Positions 23,813 to 31,624 are shown, counted from the stretch's first letter. The stretch is 64,000 nucleotides of DNA from Pseudomonas putida (GCF_028682395.1 NZ_JANHLC010000007.1:1-64000); one strand, 5' to 3'. A program made the numbers and translations. The notes: a model not told the origin generated them from the letters alone.

Positions 23813-25273
23813 TCACACGCCCCAGCGCGGGATGTGGTGGCTGCCCATGGAAATGCACACGTTCTTGATTTCCGCGAACACTTCAAAGCTGTACTGGCCG
23901 CCTTCACGGCCGGTGCCCGAGCCTTTCACACCGCCGAATGGCTGGCGCAGGTCCCGCACGTTCTGGCTGTTGATAAAGACCATGCCGGCCTCGATGCCAC
24001 GGGCCAGGCGATGGGCCTTGCCGATGTCCTGGGTCCAGATATAGGACGCCAGGCCGTACTCGGTGTCGTTGGCCAGGCGCAGGGCCTCGGCTTCGTCCTT
24101 GAACTTGATCAGGCAGACCACCGGGCCGAAGATTTCTTCCTGGGCGATGCGCATCCGGTTGTCGACGTCGGCGAACACGGTCGGCTGGATAAACTGCCCC
24201 TTGGCCAGGTGCGCCGGCAGGTTGGCCGGGCGTTCGAGGCCACCGGCCAACAGGGTGGCGCCTTCTTCGATGCCAATCTTGATATAGCCGGTGACCTTGT
24301 CGTAGTGGGCCTGGGTAATCATGGAGCCGACCTGGGTTTTCGGGTCGGTTGGATCACCCACGATCAGGCGCTTGGCACGGGCGGCGAACTCGGCGACAAA
24401 CTGGTCGTAGACGGTTTCCTGGATAAAAATCCGGCTGCCGGCGGTGCAGCGCTCGCCGTTCAGGGAGAAGATGGTGAACAGGGCAGCATCCAGGGCACGA
24501 TCGAGGTCGGCATCGTCGAAGATCAGCACCGGCGACTTGCCGCCCAGTTCCATGGAGTACTTTTTCAGGCCGGCGGTCTGCATGATCTTGCGCCCGGTGG
24601 CGGTGCCGCCGGTAAACGAGATGGCCCGTACATCGGCGTGACGCACCAGCGCGTCGCCAGCCGTCGCGCCATAGCCCTGGACCACGTTGAGCACGCCAGG
24701 CGGAATGCCGGCTTCCAGGGCCAGACGGCCCAGCTCGTTGGCGGTCAGGGGCGACAATTCACTCATTTTCAGTACGGCGGTGTTGCCCAGGGCCAGGCAG
24801 GGCGCGGTCTTCCAGGTGGCCGTCATAAACGGCACGTTCCACGGCGAGACCAGGCCGCATACGCCGACCGGCTGGTACAGGGTGTAGTTGAGCATCTGGT
24901 CGTCGACCGGATAGCTGTGGCCGTCCATGCGTGTGCAGACTTCGGCGAAGAAGTCGAAGTTGTGCGAGGCCCGGGGAATCAGCACGTTCTTGGTCTGGTG
25001 GATCGGCAGGCCGGTATCCAGGGTTTCCAGTTCGGCAAGGTGGGGCACGTTCTGCTCGATCAGCTCACCGAGCTTGCGCATCAGCCTGGCGCGCTCCTTG
25101 GCCGGGGTGTTGGCCCACTTCGGGAAGGCTTCCTTGGCGGCCGCGACCGCCAGGTTGATTTCCTCTGCACCGCCGCTGGCGACTTCGCCGATGGCCTCGC
25201 CGGTGGCCGGGTTGTAATTGGTAAAGGTGTCGCGGCTCTCGACTTCCTTGCCGTTGATCCAGTGCTTGATCAT
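23813..25273 (-). CDS. hpaE: 5-carboxymethyl-2-hydroxymuconate semialdehyde dehydrogenase
   Basis: A 486-residue aldehyde dehydrogenase starting MIKHWINGKEVES and carrying SPWNVPFMTATWKTAPCLALGN, FTGGTATG, ELGGKSPV and the catalytic cysteine in NGERCTAGSR, all typical of HpaE. It oxidises the ring-cleavage semialdehyde to 5-carboxymethyl-2-hydroxymuconate with NAD. It follows hpaG2 by 24 bases. Confidence 0.95.
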   Translation of the reverse strand: MIKHWINGKEVESRDTFTNYNPATGEAIGEVASGGAEEINLAVAAAKEAFPKWANTPAKERARLMRKLGELIEQNVPHLAELETLDTGLPIHQTKNVLIPRASHNFDFFAEVCTRMDGHSYPVDDQMLNYTLYQPVGVCGLVSPWNVPFMTATWKTAPCLALGNTAVLKMSELSPLTANELGRLALEAGIPPGVLNVVQGYGATAGDALVRHADVRAISFTGGTATGRKIMQTAGLKKYSMELGGKSPVLIFDDADLDRALDAALFTIFSLNGERCTAGSRIFIQETVYDQFVAEFAARAKRLIVGDPTDPKTQVGSMITQAHYDKVTGYIKIGIEEGATLLAGGLERPANLPAHLAKGQFIQPTVFADVDNRMRIAQEEIFGPVVCLIKFKDEAEALRLANDTEYGLASYIWTQDIGKAHRLARGIEAGMVFINSQNVRDLRQPFGGVKGSGTGREGGQYSFEVFAEIKNVCISMGSHHIPRWGV

Positions 25274-25297
25274 GGTTTGTCTCTCTTTTGTTCTGGG

Positions 25298-26062
25298 TTA
25301 GCCGCGCGCGGCAAAGAATTCGCTTTCGCTGACGATGCGGTTGACCAGGCGGCCAACGCCCTCGACTTCCACCACCACTTCATCGCCAGGCACCACGTCG
25401 GCCAGGCCTTCGGGCGTGCCGGTGGCGATCATGTCGCCGGGTTGCAGGGTCATGAAGCTGGAGAAGTATTCGATCAGGTGGGGGATGTCGAAGATCATGT
25501 CGGCGGTGCTGCCTTGCTGCTTCAACTCGCCATTGATCCAGGTCCGCAGGGTCAGCCTGGACGGGTCCGGTACATCGGCCACATCGACGATCCACGGGCC
25601 GACCGGGGTGGTGGCGTCGCGGTTTTTCACGCGCAGGTTGGGTCGGTAGTAGTTTTCCAGGTAGTCGCGGATCGCATAGTCATTGCACACGGTGTAGCCG
25701 GCCACGTACGCCAGGGCATCCTCGCGCTTGACGTTGCGCGCCGGCTTGCCGATCACTGCGACCAGTTCGCACTCGTAGTGCATGTATTTGACGTTGTCTG
25801 GGCGCCAGGTGACCTGGTTGTGGCCGGTGTAGGTGCCTGGCGACTTGATAAACGCCAGCGGCTCGGTCGGCGGGGCGAAGGCCAGTTCGGCGGCATGGTC
25901 GGCGTAGTTCAGGCCCAGGGCGAACATGCTGCCCTCGGCGGGCGGCAGCCATTGCACGGCCTGTTCGGCAAGCAGGCGGCCATCGGGCAGGCGCACGGCA
26001 TTCTCGGCTTCAACGGTGACGTTGTAGACCTGGTCTTCGTAGCGGATTCGGGCGTGTTTCAT
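25298..26062 (-). CDS. hpaG2: HpaG C-terminal-type subunit: isomerase/decarboxylase
   Basis: This 254-residue FAH-family protein matches the C-terminal half of fused HpaG. GLNYADHAAELAF, the metal ligands in YECELVAVIGK and GYTVCNDYAIRDY are diagnostic. With HpaG1 it carries out decarboxylation of 5-oxopent-3-ene-1,2,5-tricarboxylate and isomerisation of the product. In enteric bacteria the two parts are one polypeptide; here they are separate genes 11 bases apart, as usual in Pseudomonas. Confidence 0.93.
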   Translation of the reverse strand: MKHARIRYEDQVYNVTVEAENAVRLPDGRLLAEQAVQWLPPAEGSMFALGLNYADHAAELAFAPPTEPLAFIKSPGTYTGHNQVTWRPDNVKYMHYECELVAVIGKPARNVKREDALAYVAGYTVCNDYAIRDYLENYYRPNLRVKNRDATTPVGPWIVDVADVPDPSRLTLRTWINGELKQQGSTADMIFDIPHLIEYFSSFMTLQPGDMIATGTPEGLADVVPGDEVVVEVEGVGRLVNRIVSESEFFAARG

Positions 26063-26073
26063 AAAAGGTCTCC

Positions 26074-26730
26074 TTACTCCACCACAACGGTGTTGGACAG
26101 GCGGCCCAGGCCGCTGATTTCGACGACCACCTGGTCGCCCGGCTGGACATCGACGCGGCCTTCGGGGGTGCCGGTAATCAGGACATCGCCGGCGTGCAGG
26201 GTCATGAATTCGCTGAGCTCGGCAATCAACTGGCCGATGTTGCGCACGAAGTGGGCGGTGCTGTTTTCCTGGCGGACTTCACCGTTGACCCGCAGCGTCA
26301 GGGTCAGGTCATGGGGATCGGCGATGTCGCTGACCGGGACCACTTCGCCGCTCAGTGAGCAGAAGCCGTCGCGGCACTTAGCCTTGACCGCAGGGCGGTA
26401 GTAGCTGTCTTCCGGCAGGCTGAATTCATTGACGATCACATAGCCGGCGACATATTCCAGCGCCTGCTCGGCGTTGACGCGGCTGGCGTCCTTGCCGATC
26501 ACCACGCCGAGGGCGGGGCCGGGCTGCAGGCGCTCGCCGGTCGGCATGACCACGGGCTGGCCGTCGCCGTTGCGGGTATTGGGGGTCTTGATAAACAGTA
26601 CGGGCTTGACCGGTGGCTTCTGATAGGGCGGTTGGTTGAACTCGTCCAGGCGGCTTTGCAGCAAGCCCTGGTAGTTCAAGGCAATGCCAAACAGGGTGCC
26701 TGTGGCGATTTCGCTAGTGGCGCGACGCAT
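26074..26730 (-). CDS. hpaG1: HpaG N-terminal-type subunit: isomerase/decarboxylase
   Basis: A 218-residue FAH-family protein equivalent to the N-terminal half of HpaG: FGIALNYQGLL, FIKTPNT, LGVVIGKDA and TGTPEGRVDVQPGD. It works with HpaG2. It is the first gene of the ring-cleavage operon, with ATG at 26728-26730 and AGGAGTG just upstream. A strong sigma-70 promoter overlapped by repeated GTTAACAT sites lies about 90-120 bases upstream. Confidence 0.93.
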   Translation of the reverse strand: MRRATSEIATGTLFGIALNYQGLLQSRLDEFNQPPYQKPPVKPVLFIKTPNTRNGDGQPVVMPTGERLQPGPALGVVIGKDASRVNAEQALEYVAGYVIVNEFSLPEDSYYRPAVKAKCRDGFCSLSGEVVPVSDIADPHDLTLTLRVNGEVRQENSTAHFVRNIGQLIAELSEFMTLHAGDVLITGTPEGRVDVQPGDQVVVEISGLGRLSNTVVVE

Positions 26731-26804
26731 GCTTCACTCCTGGATCGGGCTGGGCGGTCCCCAGTGGGTAGTGGCTCTATAGGGAAGGCTTTCGCCGGTA
26801 GATT

Positions 26805-26838
26805 GTTAACATGCTAATGTTATAATTAATATGTTAAC
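26805..26838. promoter_or_regulatory. Paired operator over the hpaG1 promoter, probably for HpaR
   Basis: GTTAACATGCTAA (26805-26817) and, inverted, TTAATATGTTAAC (26826-26838) match at 11 of 13 positions once one is reverse complemented. One copy covers the promoter spacer and the other the region at and below -10. A tighter TAACAT-GCTA-ATGTTA palindrome (26807-26822) overlaps the first. This is the layout expected for repression by the MarR-type HpaR encoded divergently. Confidence 0.75.
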
Positions 26839-26847
26839 GATGGTCAA
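26819..26847 (-). promoter_or_regulatory. Sigma-70 promoter of the hpaG1 operon
   Basis: On the minus strand the -35 box TTGACC (26847-26842) and the -10 box TATAAC (26824-26819) are separated by exactly 17 bases; each differs from consensus at one base. Transcription would start near 26812. Confidence 0.85.
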
Positions 26848-26907
26848 GCCGTGGATGCTCCCGAGGCTCGATCCGGGTCTATTAGAAAAGGCTTTTGGTC
26901 CCAGGGA

Positions 26908-26944
26908 TTGTCCTGGCCTGCCATGGCTTTTGACCTGAGCTGCC
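26908..26944 (+). promoter_or_regulatory. Tandem TTGNC-N5-CTGNC element before hpaR
   Basis: TTGTC-CTGGC-CTGCC starts at 26908 and TTGAC-CTGAG-CTGCC starts at 26930, exactly 22 bp apart. They lie 100-136 bases upstream of hpaR and about 60-100 bases upstream of the -35 box of hpaG1. Confidence 0.6.
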
Positions 26945-27043
26945 AGGGCGGGCCGGATCGCCATCAGCGGTTTGCGTCGGCCCTGGGTTGTTGCTTAAAT
27001 CACTCACTGTCTTCATTTTTTTGGCCGGAGAGCCACTTTCCCT

Positions 27044-27466
27044 ATGTCTGCACCTCGTCCCTCACTGACACTGACCCTCTTGCAAGCGCGTGAAGCGGCC
27101 ATGGGCTTTTTTCGCCCCTCGCTCAACCAGCACGGGCTGACCGAACAGCAATGGCGGATCATCCGCATTCTTCGCCAGAACGGTGAGCTGGAGAGCTATC
27201 AACTGGCCGAGCAGGCCTGCATCCTCAAGCCGAGCATGACCGGTGTGTTGTCGCGCATGGAGCGTGACGGCCTGGTTCGCCGCTGGCGCTCGCCTCAGGA
27301 TCAGCGTCGCGTGCATGTGGGGCTGACCGAGAAGGGCCAGCAGTGCTTTGTCTCGATGAGCGAAGACATGGAGCGTAATTACCAGCGCATCCTCGAACAG
27401 TTCGGCGAGGAGAAACTGCACCTGCTGCTGGGCCTGCTCGAAGAGTTGAAACAGGTCAAGCTCTAG
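27044..27466 (+). CDS. hpaR: MarR-family repressor of homoprotocatechuate catabolism
   Basis: A 140-residue MarR protein close to HpaR/HpcR: LTLLQAREAAMGFFRPSLNQHGLTEQQWRIIRIL-type start (REAAMGFFRP and LTEQQWR visible), the winged helix around ACILKPSMTGVLSRMERDGLV and the wing RWRSPQDQRRVHVGLT. In enteric bacteria HpaR represses the ring-cleavage operon until a pathway intermediate binds. It is divergent from hpaG1 and precedes hpaA. The Shine-Dalgarno sequence is weak. Confidence 0.93.
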   Translation: MSAPRPSLTLTLLQAREAAMGFFRPSLNQHGLTEQQWRIIRILRQNGELESYQLAEQACILKPSMTGVLSRMERDGLVRRWRSPQDQRRVHVGLTEKGQQCFVSMSEDMERNYQRILEQFGEEKLHLLLGLLEELKQVKL

Positions 27467-27504
27467 CTCCGGGCCGGTCCGGTCCGACTCATCGAGTAGT
27501 GTTG

Positions 27505-28413
27505 ATGGCGGCTCTCCCTTCGATTCCCAACATCCACATCGGCCAGGCCTACGACCAGCGCTATGCCGACGCCGAGGTGCATTACGATGCCCTGGGCAAG
27601 CTGGCGGATTTCTTCGGCCGCGATATGCATGTGCATCGCCATGACCGGTTTTTCCAACTGCACTACGTCAAGAGCGGCACGGTGCGGGTGTATCTGGATG
27701 ACCGGCATTACCTGCAGGAAGGACCGATGTTTTTCCTGACGCCGCCGACCATTGCCCATGCCTTTGTTACCGATGCCCAGAGCGACGGCCATGTGCTGAC
27801 CGTCAGCCAGCAACTGGTCTGGCCGTTGCTGGAGGACAGCGTGGGGTTGGCCGGTGGGGCGCGGATTGCGCCAATTTGCGTGGCGGTCGGCGAGCTTGAT
27901 GCGCTGTATGAAGGGGAGGCGCAGCGCCTGACCCTGTTGCTCGATCAATTACGCAGCGAGTTCGCGGCCCAGCAGCCGGGGCGGGCCATTACCCTGGAAG
28001 CGCTGACGCGGTTGATTTTGATCAGCGTGCTGCGCCTGTCCGCGCCCTCGCTGTCCGCACAGCCGTCACGCAGCGAAGACCTGCATATCTTCCAGCGCTT
28101 CACCACGCAAATCGAGGCGCACTACCTTGAGCACCTGTCCCTGAGTCGCTATGCCCAGTTGGTTGGGGTGGCGGAGGCGCGGCTCAACGATGCCTGCCGA
28201 CGGGTTGCCGACCGGCCGTCCAAGCAGCTGGTGTTCGAGCGATTGATGCAGGAGGCCAAGCGCCTGCTGCTATTCACCGGCAGTACGGTGAACGAGATCT
28301 GTTATTGGCTGGGGTTCAAGGATCCAGCGTATTTCAGCCGGTTCTTCACCCGCCACGCCGGCGTGACCCCGGGCGAGTACCGGCTGCGCAGCCGGGCCAG
28401 CGCTGAAGGCTGA
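27505..28413 (+). CDS. hpaA: AraC-family activator HpaA
   Basis: The 302-residue protein matches HpaA: IPNIHIGQAYDQRY, FFGRDMHVHRHDRFFQLHYVK-type cupin sensory domain (HVHRHDRFFQ visible), GPMFFLTPPT, and a C-terminal HTH ending YWLGFKDPAYFSRFFTRHAG. In enteric bacteria HpaA senses 4-hydroxyphenylacetate and activates the hydroxylase genes hpaBC. Here no hpaBC is present, so its target may be the C1/C2 hydroxylase genes 7 kb away, the porin or the TRAP transporter (inference). An in-frame GTG at 27499 is an alternative start. Confidence 0.92.
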   Translation: MAALPSIPNIHIGQAYDQRYADAEVHYDALGKLADFFGRDMHVHRHDRFFQLHYVKSGTVRVYLDDRHYLQEGPMFFLTPPTIAHAFVTDAQSDGHVLTVSQQLVWPLLEDSVGLAGGARIAPICVAVGELDALYEGEAQRLTLLLDQLRSEFAAQQPGRAITLEALTRLILISVLRLSAPSLSAQPSRSEDLHIFQRFTTQIEAHYLEHLSLSRYAQLVGVAEARLNDACRRVADRPSKQLVFERLMQEAKRLLLFTGSTVNEICYWLGFKDPAYFSRFFTRHAGVTPGEYRLRSRASAEG

Positions 28414-28426
28414 GCCATGAAGAAAT

Positions 28427-28464
28427 AGAAAACGGCCCCGGTCTGCACCGGGGCCGTTGTGTTT
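28427..28464. terminator. Bidirectional terminator between hpaA and the OprD porin gene
   Basis: AACGGCCCCGG (28431-28441) pairs with CCGGGGCCGTT (28448-28458) around a 6-base loop. A T-rich tail follows on the plus strand (GTGTTTT) and on the minus strand (TTTTCTATTTCT), so it can serve both convergent genes. Confidence 0.92.
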
Positions 28465-29729
28465 TACAGCAGTGGCAGGGTGTAGCCGATGATGATGCGG
28501 TTTTCGTCGATATCCGAGGTCAGCCCATTGCTGGAACGCAGGCTGGCGTTGCGCAGGCGGATATTCAGGCCTTTGACGGTACCGGACTGGAAGGTGTAGA
28601 CCAGGTCGGTGTCACGTTCCCATTCCCGGCCGCCGCTGATCTTGGCCGTGTCGATATTGCGGCCGTTGACGTAGCGGGTCATGAACGTCAGGCCGGGCAC
28701 ACCCAGGGCGGCGAAGTCATAGTCGTAGCGCGCTTGCCAGGCATCGGTATTGGCTTTGGTGAAGACGTTGATCGTCACCAGGTTGACCGAGTAGGGGTCC
28801 AGGCCCGGGTAGGCGAAGTCGCCGTCGCCGGAGAGGTTCTGGTAGCCCGCGCCGAACTTATGGGCGCCCACGCCCAAGGTCAGCATGCCGTTGAAGAACC
28901 GGTTGTCGATACGCCCGCCATCGACGCGCGCGGCGCTGCGATAACGGTGGTCGCCTTGCTCACCGGTGTCGAAGTAGCGCAGGTCGGTCTTGAGGGTCAC
29001 GCCCTGTGCCAGCGTGGCGTTGTGCACCAGCCCGGCATAGTGCTGCTGATAGATGTTGTCCATCTTGGCGTAGTAGTAGCTCACCACCAGGGCCGGGTTG
29101 ATGGCGTAGCTGCCGCCGGCCAGGTCCAGGTGGGCACTCTCGACGCCGGCGTAGTTCATCTCGTCGTTGCTGGACGAATCGCGCAGGTTGATCTTCTCCA
29201 GGCGCCCGGCGTTGAGGGTCAAGCCCTCGATTTCCTGAGAGGTCACCAGGCCACCGGTGTAGGTGGAGGAGAGCAGGCGCGTGTCGTTGTAGGCGGCGAC
29301 CGGCAACTGCGGTTGCAGGGTGCCGACCTTGAGCACGGTCTTGGACAACCGCAGCTTGGCGGCGACGCCCAGTTCGCTGTAGTTGTCGTCCGGCTCCAGG
29401 CTGTTGGGGCCGTAGGGCAGCAGCCCGGTGCCGCGCCGGTCACGGCTGGAGTCGAGCTTGATGCCTGTCTGGGCAATGGCGTCGAGGCCAAAGCCGATGG
29501 TGCCTTCGGTGAAGCCCGACTCAATGCGCGCCGTAAAGCCCTGCGCCCATTCCTCGGCCTTGTTCTGGGGCGCGCCGCTTTGGCGGAAATCGCGATTCAT
29601 GTACATGTTGCGGGCTTCGATACTGGCTTTGGTGTCGCTGATGAAATCGGCATTCGCCATGTGGCTGAAACCACAGGCAGTGCCGAACAGGCAGGCCAGT
29701 GCCGGGGTGGAGCGTGAAATCCTGATCAT
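28464..29729 (-). CDS. OprD-family outer-membrane porin
   Basis: The 421-residue protein has a signal peptide and the OprD hallmarks ARNMYMNRDFRQSG, AEEWAQGFTARIESGFTEG, GIGFGLDA-like strand, and the C-terminal GREWERDTDLVYTFQSGTVKGLNIRLRN region. OprD-type channels pass small carboxylates, amino acids and aromatics. ATG at 29727-29729 starts the signal peptide; AACAACAA overlaps the start region and could be an Hfq/Crc site. It is divergent from the TRAP transporter and adjacent to the hpa genes, so 4-hydroxyphenylacetate or a relative is a likely solute (inference). Confidence 0.92.
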   Translation of the reverse strand: MIRISRSTPALACLFGTACGFSHMANADFISDTKASIEARNMYMNRDFRQSGAPQNKAEEWAQGFTARIESGFTEGTIGFGLDAIAQTGIKLDSSRDRRGTGLLPYGPNSLEPDDNYSELGVAAKLRLSKTVLKVGTLQPQLPVAAYNDTRLLSSTYTGGLVTSQEIEGLTLNAGRLEKINLRDSSSNDEMNYAGVESAHLDLAGGSYAINPALVVSYYYAKMDNIYQQHYAGLVHNATLAQGVTLKTDLRYFDTGEQGDHRYRSAARVDGGRIDNRFFNGMLTLGVGAHKFGAGYQNLSGDGDFAYPGLDPYSVNLVTINVFTKANTDAWQARYDYDFAALGVPGLTFMTRYVNGRNIDTAKISGGREWERDTDLVYTFQSGTVKGLNIRLRNASLRSSNGLTSDIDENRIIIGYTLPLL

Positions 29730-29806
29730 TGTTGTTATCTCTAGGATAGGTGTTGGCGTGTCGACACGGCGGTGGAGCCTGGGGCCGCGTGAAAATAATG
29801 TAGTCA

Positions 29807-29828
29807 TATTGTTAAGTTATTAACAATA
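29807..29828. promoter_or_regulatory. Perfect 9-bp inverted repeat operator before the OprD porin
   Basis: TATTGTTAA and TTAACAATA flank a 4-base spacer. The half-site TTGTTAA also appears before hpaG1 (26804) and upstream of the hydroxylase genes (35447), suggesting a common regulator such as HpaR. Confidence 0.6.
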
Positions 29829-29989
29829 GTATTTTTCAGCCTTTGAAAAAATAAACGATCTTCATTTTGCGCTGTTTTGACTTGTATCTATTTGAATATA
29901 AAGGATTTGAAGGTATTTTTGACGGCCTTGAAAACCTGCCGGAGCGCGAGAGAATGTTTGCCGAGAGGTTGACAATTTCAGGGAAAAAA

Positions 29990-30002
29990 TTAACTTATTA
30001 AC
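29990..30002. promoter_or_regulatory. Second TTAA-N4-TTAAC site before the TRAP genes
   Basis: TTAACTTATTAAC matches the core of the porin-side inverted repeat at 12 of 13 positions and lies 64 bases upstream of the TRAP binding-protein start codon, just after a TTGACA box, where a repressor would block transcription. Confidence 0.55.
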
Positions 30003-30042
30003 GGATTGCGCTTCCTTAGAGCTATCGCGCCAGCGTGGCCAC

Positions 30043-30050
30043 AACAACAA
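30043..30050 (+). promoter_or_regulatory. Hfq/Crc-type CA motif at the TRAP operon start
   Basis: AACAACAA fits the AANAANAA motif bound by Hfq with Crc in Pseudomonas. It lies directly before the GGAG ribosome binding site and 16 bases from the ATG, so binding would block translation during growth on preferred carbon sources. Confidence 0.6.
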
Positions 30051-30065
30051 CACGGAGCTAACACC

Positions 30066-31085
30066 ATGAAAACAATCAGAATTACTGCCTTGTGTCTGGC
30101 CATGGCGGGCGCCGCATCGGCCCAGGCTGAAACCGTAACCCTCAAGATCGCTCACTTCCTGCCTTCCACTTCCAACGCCCAGGCCAACATCATCGAGCCA
30201 TGGTGCGAGCAGTTGCGCCAGGAGTCGGACGATCGCATCAAGTGCCAGCTCTATCCGTCGATGCAGTTGGGCGGCACCCCGGCCAAGCTGGCCGATATGG
30301 CGCGCAACGGCGTAGCCGATATCGTCTGGACCGCTCCGGCCTACTCGGCGGGCAAGTTCCCCCGTGTCGAGGCGCTGGAGCTGCCGTTCGTGCTGCCCTA
30401 CGGTGGCAAGGCGGGTAACGCGATCATCTGGAATTTCTACGAGCAGTACGCCAAGGACGACTTCAAGGGCTACAAGGTGCTGGTGGTGCACGGTGACGGC
30501 GGGATGAGCCTGCACACCCGAGGTAAAGCCGTGCAAACCCTGGCCGACCTCAAGGGGCTGAAGCTGCGTGCTTCGAGCCGCACTGCAGCGAAAACCGTGG
30601 AGAGCCTGAGCGCGACCCCGGTGAGCATGCCGCCGGCGCAGATGACCGAAGCGATTTCCAAGGGCGTGGTCGACGGCGCACTGGCTGCCTGGGAAGTGGT
30701 TCCGGCGACCAAGCTTGATGAAGTCACCCAGTACCACAGCGTGACGCCTGCCGGGCAGCCGGCCTTTGGCTACACCGTTTTGGCCATGCTGATGAACCAG
30801 AAGAAATTCGACAGCCTGCCGGCGGATCTGCAAGCGATCATCGAGCGCAACAGCGGCAAGGCGCTGTCCGAACGTTTCGCCACCGCGTGGGACAAGGCAA
30901 GCGATAGTGCCCTGGCTGCCACGCCGGCCAGCGGGTTGGTCACCATCGATGCCAAAGCCTATGGCGAAATGCAGGCCGCTTCGGCCGTTGCCGTAGAGCA
31001 GTGGGTCAAGGAAGCCAATGACAAGGGCCTTGACGGCAAGGCGCTGGTCCAGGACGTTCGCAGCCTGTCCGGCCTGGCGCAGTAA
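30066..31085 (+). CDS. TRAP transporter substrate-binding protein (DctP type)
   Basis: A 339-residue periplasmic solute receptor with signal peptide (MKTIRITALCLAMAGAASAQA) and the DctP-family opening VTLKIAHFLPSTSNAQ, followed by GLKLRASSRTAAKTVESL and the characteristic MPPAQMTEAISKGVVDGA region. The family binds organic acids, using an arginine (in LRASSR) for the carboxylate. GGAG lies 9 bases before the ATG. It heads a dctPQM-type operon next to the hpa genes; an arylacetate is the likely ligand (inference). Confidence 0.93.
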   Translation: MKTIRITALCLAMAGAASAQAETVTLKIAHFLPSTSNAQANIIEPWCEQLRQESDDRIKCQLYPSMQLGGTPAKLADMARNGVADIVWTAPAYSAGKFPRVEALELPFVLPYGGKAGNAIIWNFYEQYAKDDFKGYKVLVVHGDGGMSLHTRGKAVQTLADLKGLKLRASSRTAAKTVESLSATPVSMPPAQMTEAISKGVVDGALAAWEVVPATKLDEVTQYHSVTPAGQPAFGYTVLAMLMNQKKFDSLPADLQAIIERNSGKALSERFATAWDKASDSALAATPASGLVTIDAKAYGEMQAASAVAVEQWVKEANDKGLDGKALVQDVRSLSGLAQ

Positions 31086-31090
31086 TCGTC

Positions 31091-31624
31091 ATGCAGGAAT
31101 CTCTGACCATAGAGTTCGATGCCCAGCAGCATCGTGGCTGGCTACGGGGCGGCCTGTTGTGGTTGACCCAGGGCTTTGCCATGGCCGGTGGCATGCTGCT
31201 GATCGCGTTGATCGCCATGTCCCTGGTGTCCATCGTCGGGCGCAAGCTGTTTTCCATACCGGTGCGCGGCGATATGGAGTTGGTGGAAGTAGGGGCGGCG
31301 ATGGCTATCGCCGCCTTCCTGCCGCTGTGCGAGCTGCGCGGCACCCATATCAAGGTCGACGCACTGACCTCCTGGCTGCCGGCCATGGCCCGCGACACGC
31401 TCGATTGCCTCGGGCATCTGCTGTGCTGCGCCGCGGCCTGGATCCTGGCCTGGCGCACATGGCTGCAGATGCTCGAAAGCCACGAGTTTGGCGAAACCAC
31501 CACGCTGCTGTCCTTTCCGCTGTGGATTCCCTTGCTGTTTATCGTACCGAGCCTGGTGCTTCTGGGCGTGTGCGCCCTGGCACGGGTGCAGGATGTCTGT
31601 CGTAAAGCCGGGAGGCGTGCATGA
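31091..31624 (+). CDS. TRAP transporter small permease (DctQ type)
   Basis: A 177-residue inner-membrane protein with four hydrophobic segments and the DctQ marks VSIVGRKLFSIPVRGDMELVE and LCELRGTHIKVDALTS. It starts 5 bases after the binding-protein gene and its last codons overlap the large permease gene (ATGA). Confidence 0.93.
   Translation: MQESLTIEFDAQQHRGWLRGGLLWLTQGFAMAGGMLLIALIAMSLVSIVGRKLFSIPVRGDMELVEVGAAMAIAAFLPLCELRGTHIKVDALTSWLPAMARDTLDCLGHLLCCAAAWILAWRTWLQMLESHEFGETTTLLSFPLWIPLLFIVPSLVLLGVCALARVQDVCRKAGRRA

Larger units (their letters stand above)
26731..27043. other. 313-base divergent control region, hpaG1 / hpaR
   Basis: It carries, from left to right, the hpaG1 ribosome binding site, the HpaR-like operator repeats, the sigma-70 promoter and the FeaR-like tandem repeats. 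No gene is present. Confidence 0.8.
29730..30065. other. 336-base divergent control region, OprD porin / TRAP transporter
   Basis: This is an AT-rich stretch. It holds a perfect inverted repeat TATTGTTAA-GTTA-TTAACAATA (29807-29828) and, near the TRAP gene, TTAACTTATTAAC (29990-30002), which matches TTAAGTTATTAAC within the first at 12 of 13 positions. A TTGACA box lies at 29969-29974. A CA motif precedes the TRAP start. No gene is present. Confidence 0.75.

Noticed and set aside
22311..26401. Very long open frames on the plus strand opposite the hpa genes (577 and 887 codons)
   Set aside because: They lie antisense to clearly conserved hpa genes, show no family motifs and are an effect of high GC third positions.
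29969..29983. TTGAC-AATTT-CAGGG before the TRAP genes as a FeaR-like site
   Set aside because: The CTG part is missing and there is no second copy; TTGACA fits a -35 box better.
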